From Gnetum montanum (taxonomy: Eukaryota > Streptophyta > Gnetopsida > Gnetales > Gnetaceae), in the NCBI GenBank assembly GCA_015680685.1, contig MNCI01007655.1, forward strand, positions 121,481-185,480: DNA of 64,000 nucleotides, written 5' to 3'. Positions 12,601 through 22,428 of this stretch are shown in pieces. The notes under the pieces are model-generated. The model was given only the letters and a program-made list of their open reading frames with translations. It did not search any database and had not been told where the DNA came from. A program made the translations under genes and the position numbers. Numbering within the stretch: position 1 is the stretch's first letter; every line of letters begins with the position of its first letter.

Positions 12601-14570
12601 TGTTGAGAGCACTCTCTTGGAGAGCATCCTACATTAGAATGCCCTCCTTCAAAGCATCCTTCTTAAGAGCATTCTATGTGATATCACCCTCTCCCAGAGC
12701 ATTCTCCTCAAGATCGCCCTTCGTTAAAGTGGCCATCCGAAGAGCATTCTCTTTGAGAGCATCCTCACCAAGAGCGTTGTCCCTAGAGTGCCCTTGTTGA
12801 GAGCGTTTTGTCAAAGAATGTGCTCCTTGAGATCACCCTCCCCAAGAGAATTCTCCCTCAGAGAATCCTCCATTAGAGTAGCCTCCACTAGAGCATTCTC
12901 CTTGAGAGCGACCTTTATGAGAGTGTTTTCCATGAGAGAACCTTGCATTACACACATGAGAGTGTTCATCTTAAGAGCACCCTTGTTAAGAGCATTCTTT
13001 TAAAGAGCACCCTTCCTAAGAGTTCCCTCCATGAGAACACTCTCGAATCCCTTGTCCAAAGTATCATCCTTAAGAATGTTCTCTATGAGATCACCCTCCA
13101 TGAGAGCATTCTCCTTGAGAGCTTCCTCCATTAGAGTGGAATCTCGAAGAGCATTGTCCTTGAGAGTGCCTTCCCTGAGAGCACCTTGCACTACACACAT
13201 GAGAGTGTTCTTCTCAAGAGCACCCTCATTGAGAGCTCCCTCTTGGAAGGCGTCCTCGCAAAGAGTACTCTCCCATAGAGTGACCTCCCTTAGAGAATTC
13301 TCCCTAAGAGCACCTTGCATTACACATGTGAAAGTGTTCTCCTTAAGAGCACGCTTATTGAGAGAGTTCTCTTACAGAGTGTCCTCCATTAGAATTCCCT
13401 CCTTAAGATTGGTCTCCATGGGGACACCCTCCTTGAGAGTGTTCTCCTTAAGAGCATTCACGATGAGATCTCCCTCCATGGGAGAATTCTTCTTAAGAGT
13501 ACCCTCTATTAGAGTAGCCTTCTAAAGAGCATTATCTTTGAAAGCATCCTCGTTGAGATCATTCTTTTGAAGAGTGCCCTCCTTTGGAGCACCCTTCCCA
13601 AGAGCATTTTCCCTAATAGCAACCTTCGTGAGAGCATTCTCCTTACAAGTTCCCTCCATGAGAAAGTTTTCCATGAGATCATCTTGCGTTATGCACATGA
13701 GAGTTTTCACCTTGAGAGCACCTTCATTGAGAATGTTCTTTTGGAGAGTGCCCTTCCTAAGAGTGCCCTCCTTGAGAATGCCCTCCCTGAGAGCTGTCTC
13801 CCTGAGGACACCATCAATGATAGCATCCTCCTTAAGAGTATTATCTATTAGAGTGCCCTCCTTGAGAGCATTCTCCCTGACACCTTTCTATGTTAGATCT
13901 ACCTCTACAAGAGCATTCCACTTGAGAGCACCTTATGCCCTTGTGTAAGTATTCTCCTTGAGAGCATCTTTTTTGAGAGCATTCTATTGGAAAGCACCCT
14001 TTCTAAGAGTGCCCTCTTAAGAGCGACCTCCCTGAGGATGCCTTCCTCGAGAGCATCCTCCTTAAGAGTGTTCTCCATGAGAGCACCCTCCCTAAGAGTG
14101 CCTTCCCTAAGAGTGTTCTCTTTTGGAGCCTCCTCTGTTAGAATGGCCTTTTGGAGATTGTTCTCCTTGAGAGCACCTTCACCGAGAGTGCCTTGCACTA
14201 TGCACATGAGAGTGTTCTCCCTGAGAGTAGCCTCATTGAAACCTCCCTCTTAGAGGGCACCCTCACAGAGAGCTCTCTCCCTTAGAGTAACCTCCCTCAA
14301 AGCATTCTCATTGAGAGCACCTTGCGTTATGCACATGAGAGTGTTCTCCTTGAGAGCACCCTTGTTTAGAGCATTCTCTTGGAGAGCTCCCTCCATTAGA
14401 ATTCCCTCCTTGAGAGCAGTCTCCTTGGGGATGCCCTCCTTGAGATTGTTCTCCATGAGATGGCCCTCCATGAGAGCGTTCTTCTTGAGAGAGCCCTCTA
14501 GTAGAGCAGCCTTCTGAAGATCATTCTCTTTGAGAGAATTCTCACTGGGAGCATTCTCCCTCTAGCATCT
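6650..14570. repeat. 15-bp satellite block 4, with ~735-bp higher-order repeat
   Basis: About 7.9 kb of the 15-bp satellite, roughly 500 units. Marker units with a CTTGCRYTATGCACATGAGAG core occur in a repeating spacing of about 240, 130 and 365 bp. Examples are 9735, 9975, 10115, 10480, 10710, 10840, 11190, 11430, 11560 and 11905. A second marker (GTCGAAGAGTGCCCTC-like) recurs near 9597, 10357, 11076 and 11772. Together these show a higher-order period of about 700-760 bp. Frames are open on both strands only because the unit lacks stops. I do not call any of them genes. Confidence 0.93.
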
Positions 14571-14840
14571 GAAACATCCCAAAATGCTAACACATTCTTG
14601 CTTCACCAGGCCTTCACAATCCAGGTAGCATCATGGCAGTTTTTCAGGAGAGGAACGCTCTAAGTTCAAGCTAACCAGTTTAGCAAATTTTCTACTCTCG
14701 GTGTAGATAGGCTCTATAGATCATCCTTCCTACCCACCTGAGTAGTTTATCCAACCGACAGCTTGCTCAGAAACGATGTGTGAAGTTGTCAGTAGTGCTC
14801 AGGATGCACGAAACAGTTCGACAGGTTTTCTAAGTCATGA
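14571..14840. other. Unique segment after the satellite
   Basis: The 15-bp satellite stops near 14570. Ordinary non-repetitive sequence follows. I see no gene. Confidence 0.4.
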
Positions 14841-15540
14841 AGATTGCTACGCTACGCTATGCCATGCTATGTAGTGTAGCAAGCTTTAAAAAATGATTGT
14901 AGAATGAAGTGCTATGCTATGTAGCATAGCACAACATAGCAAAAGCTGGACAACCAGTTCCATCGCCTGACTTCAAGTCTTTTAGCAATGACTCCTTCCA
15001 CAAGAAAATAGCTAACTCCACGAAAAGCAGGTCATGTTGGTCGCTACGCTATGCTACGCCACATAGCGTAGCACAACATAGTGACTCTGTAGAAGCAACA
15101 AAGGCATCTCAAAGGGTGGGATCAGCAAGTTTGCAAGGTTCATAGTGCAAAAGGCAAAGTTTGCAAATTGTCGACGTTTTGCAAATTGTCGACGTTTTTG
15201 CGACTAAGGTCAATTGTTATGCTATGCTACGCTACGTAGCGTAGCGTGGCATAGCAAATCTGCAACAAACAGTAAGTGTCCTTCAAAGGTTTCCAGCACA
15301 TGTGGAAGGATGCAACACGAGTTTTTACTTCTGGTGACTACGCTACGCTACACTGCATAACGTAGCATGGCGTAGCAAGACGCTACACTACGCCAACAAC
15401 CAACATAGCGCAGCATAGCAAGCAGCTACACCACATCTCCTTATGTAGCAAGCTGCTACGCTATGCCCACATGCTACACTACAAAGCATAGCACAACGTA
15501 GCACACAGCTGCACTACATAAATGTACTTCATCAGTTTTG
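14841..15540. repeat. Cluster of palindromic GCTACG/CGTAGC motifs
   Basis: At least six separate groups of GCTACGCTATG-like strings facing CATAGCGTAGC-like strings, separated by 50-120 bp of unique sequence. Groups are near 14848-14885, 14910-14945, 15040-15080, 15217-15256, 15337-15440 and 15455-15510. The strongest has a perfect 16-bp palindrome, TACGCTACGTAGCGTA, at 15228-15243. There is also an 18-bp direct repeat of GCAAATTGTCGACGTTTT at 15160-15197. No gene is evident. Confidence 0.85.
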
Positions 15541-15759
15541 ACCATTACTTCACTTGTTTGCACTGTTGGCACACCTCTCCAAGTGCAAACAATTACAACG
15601 TGGAAGGCTTGTAATTACAGCATAAACAGTTTTGCAAAACTTGATAGAGAAGAGGTATCACTACATTCATTATTAGAAGATTTACTTGCATAATGAACAC
15701 TAAATAGCTCATTATTTGATTTGATATCAAGGAAGTTGGACATAACAAGATCACTTTAA

Positions 15760-16560
15760 TCCTCATCTTCCACTAACTTAATATCTTGATGCTTATCCTT
15801 TCTATTTTTCTTTTTCTCATTGATTTTAACTTTTGTCAAAGTTTTTTCTAGTTTCACTACTTTTTTGAACAAATCTCTCATTAATTGTTCTTTTTCAGAT
15901 TTTTGCTTTCAGACTCTTGCTCTGCCTTAATAAGAGATGGTCTCAGTAATGCTTTAAGTTGAGCAAAATCTTGCATAGGAATAATCCTTTTCTCTTCTCT
16001 TTTTTGAATTGTAATAATCTCTTCATGATTCAAGTTCAATTATTTTTCTAACTATATAGCTTTACTAAAGTAATCATTCAATGTTAGCAAGTTTGGAGTT
16101 CTTCTCAACCAAATTGAAATATTGGGCTGCACAACTTTAAGATAAGTATTTCTAAGCACTTCATCTAATGGTCTATATTGTCATTGAAAGAGCCCATAAA
16201 TTTGTTAAAACTTGATGTTGAGATCTCTAGTAGACTCTTTAACTCCTTGCTTGGCTTGTATTAGCCCACAATACAATTTTTGTTAATCTAATTGATTGGC
16301 AAACTGGGCCAAGAAAAGACTTTTCGTATCATCCCAACTTGTGATACTGTTGCTTGGCAACTTAAATACCAAATTTGAGCCATATCATTTAAATTTTCTA
16401 CAAACAACTTACAAGCTTGATCTTGGTATTGAATATTTGCATGAGCCAAAGCTAACTCAAATAAGTGGATATACTCTTTAGCCAAGTAATTTTTTTTAGG
16501 AATAAAAGGTTTAGGAAAATATTTGTAACCCACCTTAGAAATATCATTGTAACTTTGAAA
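15760..16560 (-). pseudogene. LTR-retrotransposon gag remnant (minus strand)
   Basis: On the minus strand a broken frame reads through residues like ANIQYQDQACKLFVENL, then DMAQIWYLS, then CLEILILKL, then a Lys-rich tail. The order (helical segment, the A-x-x-W-Y motif, charged tail) fits plant Ty3/gypsy gag capsid. Several stops and at least one frameshift interrupt it; the longest piece is 81 codons (16288-16533). It sits downstream, in the minus direction, of the LTR-like copy A at 16951-17905, so the two probably belong to one element. The gag assignment rests on motif pattern only. Confidence 0.55.
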
Positions 16561-16950
16561 TACTAAAGGTGTAACACTTTGTCAAGGATTTGCAATCCTA
16601 TTAGAATTCCTTTTGATTGTTGAACTCTTAAACTTCTTTGACCTTCTCTTATAGACTAATAAACCAAACAAAAGAGGTGATCTTCTTATCCTTCTAGACT
16701 TTACTCCACTACTTGTTCCAAACTCAAACATCCTTTTGTCTTCTTCTTCTAATGAATAATCAGTCTTATAATAAAGAATTTCTTTGGAACTTTTGAAATC
16801 TTCTAAACTATCAATCTATTCAGTCATGAACTAAAAATTGTATCTAATTTTTAAGCCCTACTAACAACAAAAAGAACTATTAGTGTGCTATGACTATCAT
16901 GCTTATGAACATAGAGGTCAAATTCTTAGCCCTCCTAGCATTAAAAGAAA

Positions 16951-17905
16951 TATTGATGACTGTTTGGGACCAGATCACCAACATTGGGTGGCCTCTAGGT
17001 CTCGTGACCTTAGGAAAGTCACAAGATTGAAGGTGTTCTTTAAACAAGGTTTAGGTGCTTGTTGGTCTCTGGCAACACCAAGGCCTAAATACCTCTAAAT
17101 AAACTCAGTAGTTATAAAATAACCTAATCATAAGTATGTGTTTGCTGTTGCGAATGTTGAAATAGTTGGGCTGTATATAAAACTATAATCAGCTATCATA
17201 AAAGAGATTCAGCTAACTTTTTTAAATACTGTGAATTGTTGAAGATTCCTATTTTGTTCAATCACTTAGTCTATATGGTCCTTATAGTATGCTATTTGCA
17301 ATAAATAAAATTTTGCAAAAACATTTGAACACAATTTTGCCAATTTACTCTTAATTTTCCCTCAAAGAGAAATTTTTACAAGAAAACTAGAAATAGAGTG
17401 AAATTTAATGAACTTAGAAAGAGAATGATAAAAAAAGTAGATTTGCATGAAATCTCAAATATTTAAGCAAGATAAATTGGCATGAGGAAACACTTCGCAA
17501 TAAAGCTATTCCAATTCAATCTAAATGTAAATTGTCCAAACCTTTTGAGCTCAACAAGCAATTTCATAAAGACAAACATATTATACTATCAAAAATGTTG
17601 CATAAATGACAAAGTACAAGTCTCTATTTTGGTTAGTTAATAGTTGTCAAAGATTGCATTCAACAAAGCCTTCAAAAAAATTTGACAACTTCAGGATTGA
17701 AATACCAAGGCAATACACTTTAGTTATTTTAATTGTCTCAAAATACCAAAGATTTTCCTAAATTCTCTATGCTCAAAAAGGCAAATTTGTTAAGACATTA
17801 CTATTAGATTGCTCTTAAAGCTTTTCAACAACATAAGCTCTTCTATGGCAAATCTTAATAGAAATATAATATTGCACAAAAACAAAGCTATAACAAAAAT
17901 GTAGA
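16951..17905 (-). mobile_element. LTR-like copy A (TGTTGGC family), partial
   Basis: This is a diverged copy of the sequence at 49221-50530 and 57401-58740. Shared strings include TTTAGGTGCTTGTTGGTCTCTGGCA, ACAAGAAAACTAGAAATAGAG (shortened here) and AAATACCAAAGATTTTC, in the same order. It starts with TATTGATGACTGTTTGGGAC in place of TGTTGGCGACCGTTTGGGAC. It lacks the TATA-containing end seen in the other two copies and stops at a minisatellite. The family's TATA box points to the minus strand, which sets the orientation. Confidence 0.75.
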
Positions 17906-17912
17906 AAAAATC

Positions 17913-18065
17913 NTAATAGCTTTAATAAGTAGAGTAACTGCTATAATAATAACTTTAATAATTAGAGTAATTGCTCTAATAATAGCTTTAATAATTAAAG
18001 TAATCACTCTAATAATAGCTCTAATAATTAGAGTAACCACTATAATAATTAGAATAACAACTCTA
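17913..18065. repeat. 33-bp AT-rich minisatellite
   Basis: Four to five units of a 33-bp sequence (CTTTAATAATTAGAGTAA, then TTGCTCTAATAATAG). It starts after a single N at 17913, so the copy number may be wrong in the assembly. It lies 170 bp upstream of the MYB start codon and directly left of the putative MYB core promoter. Confidence 0.85.
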
Positions 18066-18074
18066 CCACTTCCA

Positions 18075-18080
18075 TATATA
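18075..18080 (+). promoter_or_regulatory. Putative TATA box of the MYB gene
   Basis: TATATA within CCATATATACC, about 155 bp upstream of the MYB ATG at 18234. It is followed by a pyrimidine-rich stretch (18170-18230) that would be the 5' untranslated region. This is position and motif only; no start-site evidence is available. Confidence 0.4.
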
Positions 18081-19335
18081 CCTCAGAAATGTTTCACCTT
18101 TATTCTTGTCTCATCATATCCTAGCCCAGTCTAGCTTGCAAATTTTTATCTACATTTTGATTATCACACTTGTTTTACAATCAATCTTTTTCTTCTATTT
18201 TTCTAGGTTTTTCTTTTTCAACTACTTGTTTCTATGTCCATTTTAGCTAAACCAATGATGAACCCTTGTCCATTTCTATCTTTTTCGACTGATGCTGCAA
18301 CTATCTCGACACCGTTATCAGGATCACTATCGCCACCACCTGTGTTTTCATCATCATTTTTGGCCGAGGAGTTGTTGGTATCGGGTGGAATTACCCGAAA
18401 CAATGAATCTTCTTCATATGCCCATTCTTATGCTTTTCCGGATAACCACTCACAACAGCAACTGTGCCAAGACCAGCAGGTCAATTTTCAAAAACATCAG
18501 CAAACTATTGGCACTGCAGGTTTCTCTGAAGTGAATAATTCTGCAACAATTCTAGAAGCAGCACAAGGACAATTTGGCATTCATGGACAACCGAAATCTG
18601 GTAAAATCCATGGCTATAGTAGAAGACGTTATTCGAAAGCCCAATGGACTCCACAGGAAGACAAGTATAAATCTTTTTTTTTTGTTGATTTTTTTATTTG
18701 TCCTATTTAGATTCAGATTCAATTCTACTACATTTTGTTATTATAACTTATACTATGATTCTTGCATTCAAAATTTTAAATTTTAGATGAACTGGGTAGT
18801 GTAGTAACGATACTAAATTTGTGCATAGTTTGCTGATTGATCTGGTGGACCGTCATGGCCAACGACAGTGGTCTAAAATTGCCACATATCTGCCAAGGCG
18901 CCATGGTAAACAATGCCGCAATCGCTGGGTTAACCACCTCCGTCATGATATCAAGGTCAGTCTTAGAAAAATCAATCATACAATTATCAATTATGAATTA
19001 TACCTATAGTGTAAACATTTTCAACCCTCTTGCAAGATTTAACTATTCTATGTTAAACAAACCTTTGTCTATAGATAGTGGGTTTAATCTTCAATTTTGA
19101 CTTTTGAGAGAGGGATTGTTCTTAAATTCTTGTTGCATCTTTGCTTCTTGATTATGGAATGTGTGAGAGCTGAGGTGCTTAGTTGATATGGTTTCATATA
19201 GTTTTGCCTTGGCAATTCCTATCATTAAGTAAATTTTAATACTATTGATCTTCCCACTCCATGATTTGAAATACAATTATTTTCTGTTTAATATACCTAG
19301 ATTCTGTATCTGCTAAACTATTACATCATGTTAGG

Positions 19336-19478
19336 ATCCAATGCAAACACATTATTTTTGTGCCTTTATCAATGGAAAACACTTTGAACATGTAGTCCAT
19401 CTAANAATCCAATGCAAACACATTATTTTTGTGCCTTTATCAATAGAAAACACTTTGAACATGTAGTCCATCTAAATT
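19336..19478. repeat. Near-identical duplicate across a single N (19405)
   Basis: About 70 bp before the N (ATCCAATGCAAACACATTAT and onward to GTAGTCCATCTAA) is repeated right after it with one or so changes. This is in MYB intron 2. The single N as separator points to two contig ends that overlap but were not merged, not to a true tandem repeat. Confidence 0.85.
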
Positions 19479-19683
19479 TTATAATTTGATAAGATATTAA
19501 AATTCTATTTTAGATTGCAAAATCAAAGCACATGAATAACAATGGATAATTTTAGCATATTAGATTACAAATTTCTGTATCATTGTCCCATTAGATACTC
19601 AAAACTGAGTAAACTACAACATTATTTTTCTCTAATCTTTGAGAAAGGAATTGCAACACATTCAATTTTCACATAGAGGCACT

Positions 19684-19801
19684 GCTTCAGTTGAACATAT
19701 AAGGTTTAGCATCTGGGAGAAACATAGATGTTGAAAACTAGGNACTTCAGTTGAACATATAAGGTTTAGCATCTGGGAGAAACATAGATGTTGAAAACTA
19801 G
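19684..19801. repeat. Identical duplicate across a single N (19743)
   Basis: The 58 bp ending at 19742 (ACTTCAGTTGAACATATAAG to GAAAACTAGG) recurs directly after the N without visible change. As at 19405, this looks like an unmerged contig overlap in MYB intron 2. Confidence 0.88.
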
Positions 19802-21249
19802 GGAACTAATGTAAAATTAAGGATTTGGTAGAAATTTAACCATGATAAGCAATGGCCTATGCTAACTTTGTTAAAAAACTATTATCTTGACATATCTTAT
19901 CATTGACAGCATTGAAACTTTGCAAATCTCCTTCTTAAATTCTCTAGGATCACTTGTTGTTATTGAATGAGAAAACTCTGTATGTCCCACGTTACAAGAT
20001 CCAATCTATCGACAAATCGACAAAATTTTTTTAGAGTTCAAATTTGGAACAACAAATATTCGCGATGGCAGCTTTGAGAAACTGATAGTCAATATTCCTC
20101 TGAAACTGCTAGTTTATATCCTATAATAGCACAAGAAAAGAGATGATTGAATGATCTCTTTCTAAATTTGTATTCTAGTTGAAGAATACTATTTCTGAAT
20201 TCAACATCGTAGTGTATCATGTCCAAGGTCAAACCCTATTTGTATGAGTAATACTTCTGAAGTCAAGAATGTGTGTATCATATTTATCAAAAATTAGAAA
20301 TATCATATCACTCTATTTCAATTTCAGATTTTTATGTGCTTAAACTTTACCAACATTTCACTTCATGGATATGAATATATGATTAGTCTGTAATCCAATT
20401 TTTTTTAAATGGATTGTGATTCATCAGAGAGAAGGATGGAGCATGGAGGAGAAAGGCCTACTAGTGCAATTACATCAACAATATGGTAACAAATGATGTT
20501 ACTTTGCTAGAATGCTTCCGGGAAGAACAGAGAATGCCATCAAAAACCATTGGAATGCAACTCTACGGCGCAAGAACAAGAGATGGCCCTTGGGAAAAGA
20601 AGGCCCCTCTGTGCTCCATAACTATATCCAGAGAATTGATGCCCTAAAACACAACAATCCTACTACTACTATCAACAATGACATCACCAGTAGCAGTAGT
20701 AGCAGAAAACAAGAAATTAAGCTGATCTCTGTAGACAACCACAACAACAACAACAACTTTCCAATAATACCCACATCAAGAAAAATCCATACCAATCATC
20801 ATTGCCATTGTCAACCCTGCTGGGTCACCCTTTGCAAAAGATGGTGTACGAAGAGGACAGCTTTGACCAGAGTTCAGGGAATTGCTCTCCTGGGATATTA
20901 AAGGCCTACAACATATCTAACCCATCATCAGCATCAACATCCTCCACATGGGAAGAAACCCTGAGACATGTCAATGCTTGTACTTATTCCTTCTCTGAGC
21001 TTCTGCAGGAGGCTATGGGCATAGGTGTTGGTTGCTACAAGCAGATGCAGGAACATCAACAACAACAGAACTACCAAACAAAGGAATAGGCAGAGCAAAT
21101 GTGACAACAGCTTCCTTATAATAAAGGATCTTGAACTACTATTTTATTTAGATTGTATAATAGTTGGAGCAAATTTGGTATCATTGTAGTTTCTTATGTA
21201 TATATGCATGATAGATAGATTACATGGAGTAAAGTTTCTAGTCTCTATG

Positions 21250-21842
21250 GTTTGACTAGAAAGAGTGGAAAAAGTTATCAAAAATTAATTTCTAATCTTG
21301 AGAATTTATTTAAAGTTAACAACAATTTGCATCAAGCTTTTCTAGATATCTTTTGGAAAGTTGGTAGATCTTTTTTTCTTTTTAATTTCAAAGTTGTTTA
21401 CAACTTTATTACAAAGAATATTTTTATTCAAAAAAAATTCAATAAGGCTAGAAAATGAAAGATATTTGGAGAGTTCCTACCTTTCTTAAAATTTGTATTT
21501 TTTATAGTGTCTTATTTATCAATGTTTTCCTATTGGCATTTGTCTTAAACAAATTAGAACTATTTTTTCTCAATGTCCTCTTTGTAGAATTGAAAACTAA
21601 TTTGTTCATGTGTTTTTTTGAGTGTCCTAGTGTTTAGCATGCTTAGAAAAGAACTTCTAGAATTTGTAACAACTTTTAAACATGCATTAATAAAGTCAAT
21701 TCTTAGTGATCAATGTCTACTTTCTTTCATTGCATTTGGCAATGTTTTTGACTACTTGTTCTCTACTATATTTAAAAGCATCAATGAGGACCTCCTTTTT
21801 GGAGTTAAATATCAAATTCTAAAAGATGTTGGTTTTAACTAG
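21250..21842 (+). pseudogene. LINE zinc-domain remnant (zf-RVT-like)
   Basis: A broken frame runs IWRVPTFLKICIFYSVLF, then LLAFVLNKLELF, then, after a frame change, CPLCRIEN, FVHVFF and ECPSV. The order (W-[KR]-P-F, N-K, C-P-L-C, H-x-F-x-x-C-P) is the pattern of the zinc-binding domain that follows reverse transcriptase in plant LINEs. Stops and frameshifts disrupt it. It lies 160 bp downstream of the MYB stop, in the same orientation. Confidence is limited by the short match and the decay. Confidence 0.5.
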
Positions 21843-22428
21843 AGCTTCAAGAAGTAAAAAAAACCCTTCTTTGTAAGAAGTGAAAATCTCTAAAGGTACT
21901 TTTAAATAAGGGCAAAACTTGAGCCTTTGCCTATGGAAGGGGAAGGCTTTTCATAAATGGTTGCAAGAAAAAACCTTAAAAAGCATCCAAATATTCTAAA
22001 GAAAAGGTTTTTCAGAAATAATTGTAAAAGAAAACTGAAAAGCATCTCAAAACCATTAAAATTTTTATTTAGACTCTCTTTAATTATTTTATTTTATTTT
22101 TATTTTTGAACAATCCCCTCGTCTTCTCCCAATATATCACGCATTTTTATTTGCCGATTATTTTATCGCAAACACTTCACTTCACCCTGGTTTATCCTTC
22201 ACAGGGTTTGTCTGAGCGTTAACAAGTAAGAGCATCAAGGTTTTAAAGTCTCTCTTTCCTAGCAGGTGAATAAATCGGTTTGCGCGGGAGCGATCGTTAC
22301 GCTGACAGTGCCAGTTTATTTCGCTGTAGCCAGTCTAGATCTTTAAATCAAGATCGACAAAAGTCCAAAGTTTCAGAGTTGTAGCGTTTGAGGATAATTT
22401 TTTTTTTCCAGCCTTGGAGGCTTCCAAA
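21843..22428. other. Intergenic region and likely PHAX 5' untranslated region
   Basis: It is AT-rich to about 22100, where an A/T-rich run (22075-22110) ends. GC then rises through 22180-22380, typical of a transcribed leader. Two related AAGCATC-containing segments at 21938-21985 and 21997-22045 look like a small diverged duplication. AATATATCAC at 22130-22139 is a possible TATA element. No separate gene is seen. Confidence 0.45.

Larger units (their letters stand above)
18234..21089 (+). pseudogene. R2R3-MYB gene, MYB98/MYB64/MYB118-like subgroup, disrupted
   Basis: Three exons fit: 18234-18664, 18829-18955 and 20428-21089, with GT-AG junctions and matching phases. Exon 1 gives a Ser/Gln-rich N-terminus, then RRRYSKAQWTPQEDN, the start of R2. 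Exon 2 completes R2 (LLIDLVDRHGQRQWSKIA, then GKQCRNRWVNHLRHDIK). Exon 3 gives R3 (REGWSMEEKGLLVQLHQQYG) and LPGRTENAIKNHWNATLRRK. The intron positions, the GKQCR-RW-NHLR signature and the GRTEN-IKNHWNAT signature fit the subgroup that in Arabidopsis acts in female gametophyte and seed development. R2 has LPRRHGKQ where family members usually have LPGR. Two lesions break it: TGA at 20494-20496, exactly where R3 needs its second Trp, and a frame change at the A-run 20781-20785. After the frame change a Ser-rich tail resumes to a stop at 21087. A recent pseudogene or base errors are both possible. Confidence 0.85.

Noticed and set aside
2800-14520. Many long frames with five-residue repeats (LRAPS, ESILL, KEGTL types) that look like pentapeptide-repeat proteins
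   Set aside because: The DNA period is 15 bp and the unit has no stop in several frames on both strands, so frames open by chance. They overlap, are short and lack a common start or end.
20487-20511. A GTAAC...CTAG stretch in MYB exon 3 that could splice out the TGA
   Set aside because: It would be an intron of about 25 bases, far below the usual plant minimum. GTAACAAATGATGTTAC is also simply a small inverted repeat.
22130-22139. AATATATCAC as the PHAX TATA box
   Set aside because: It is too weak and about 300 bp from the ATG, with no support; mentioned only within the intergenic entry.
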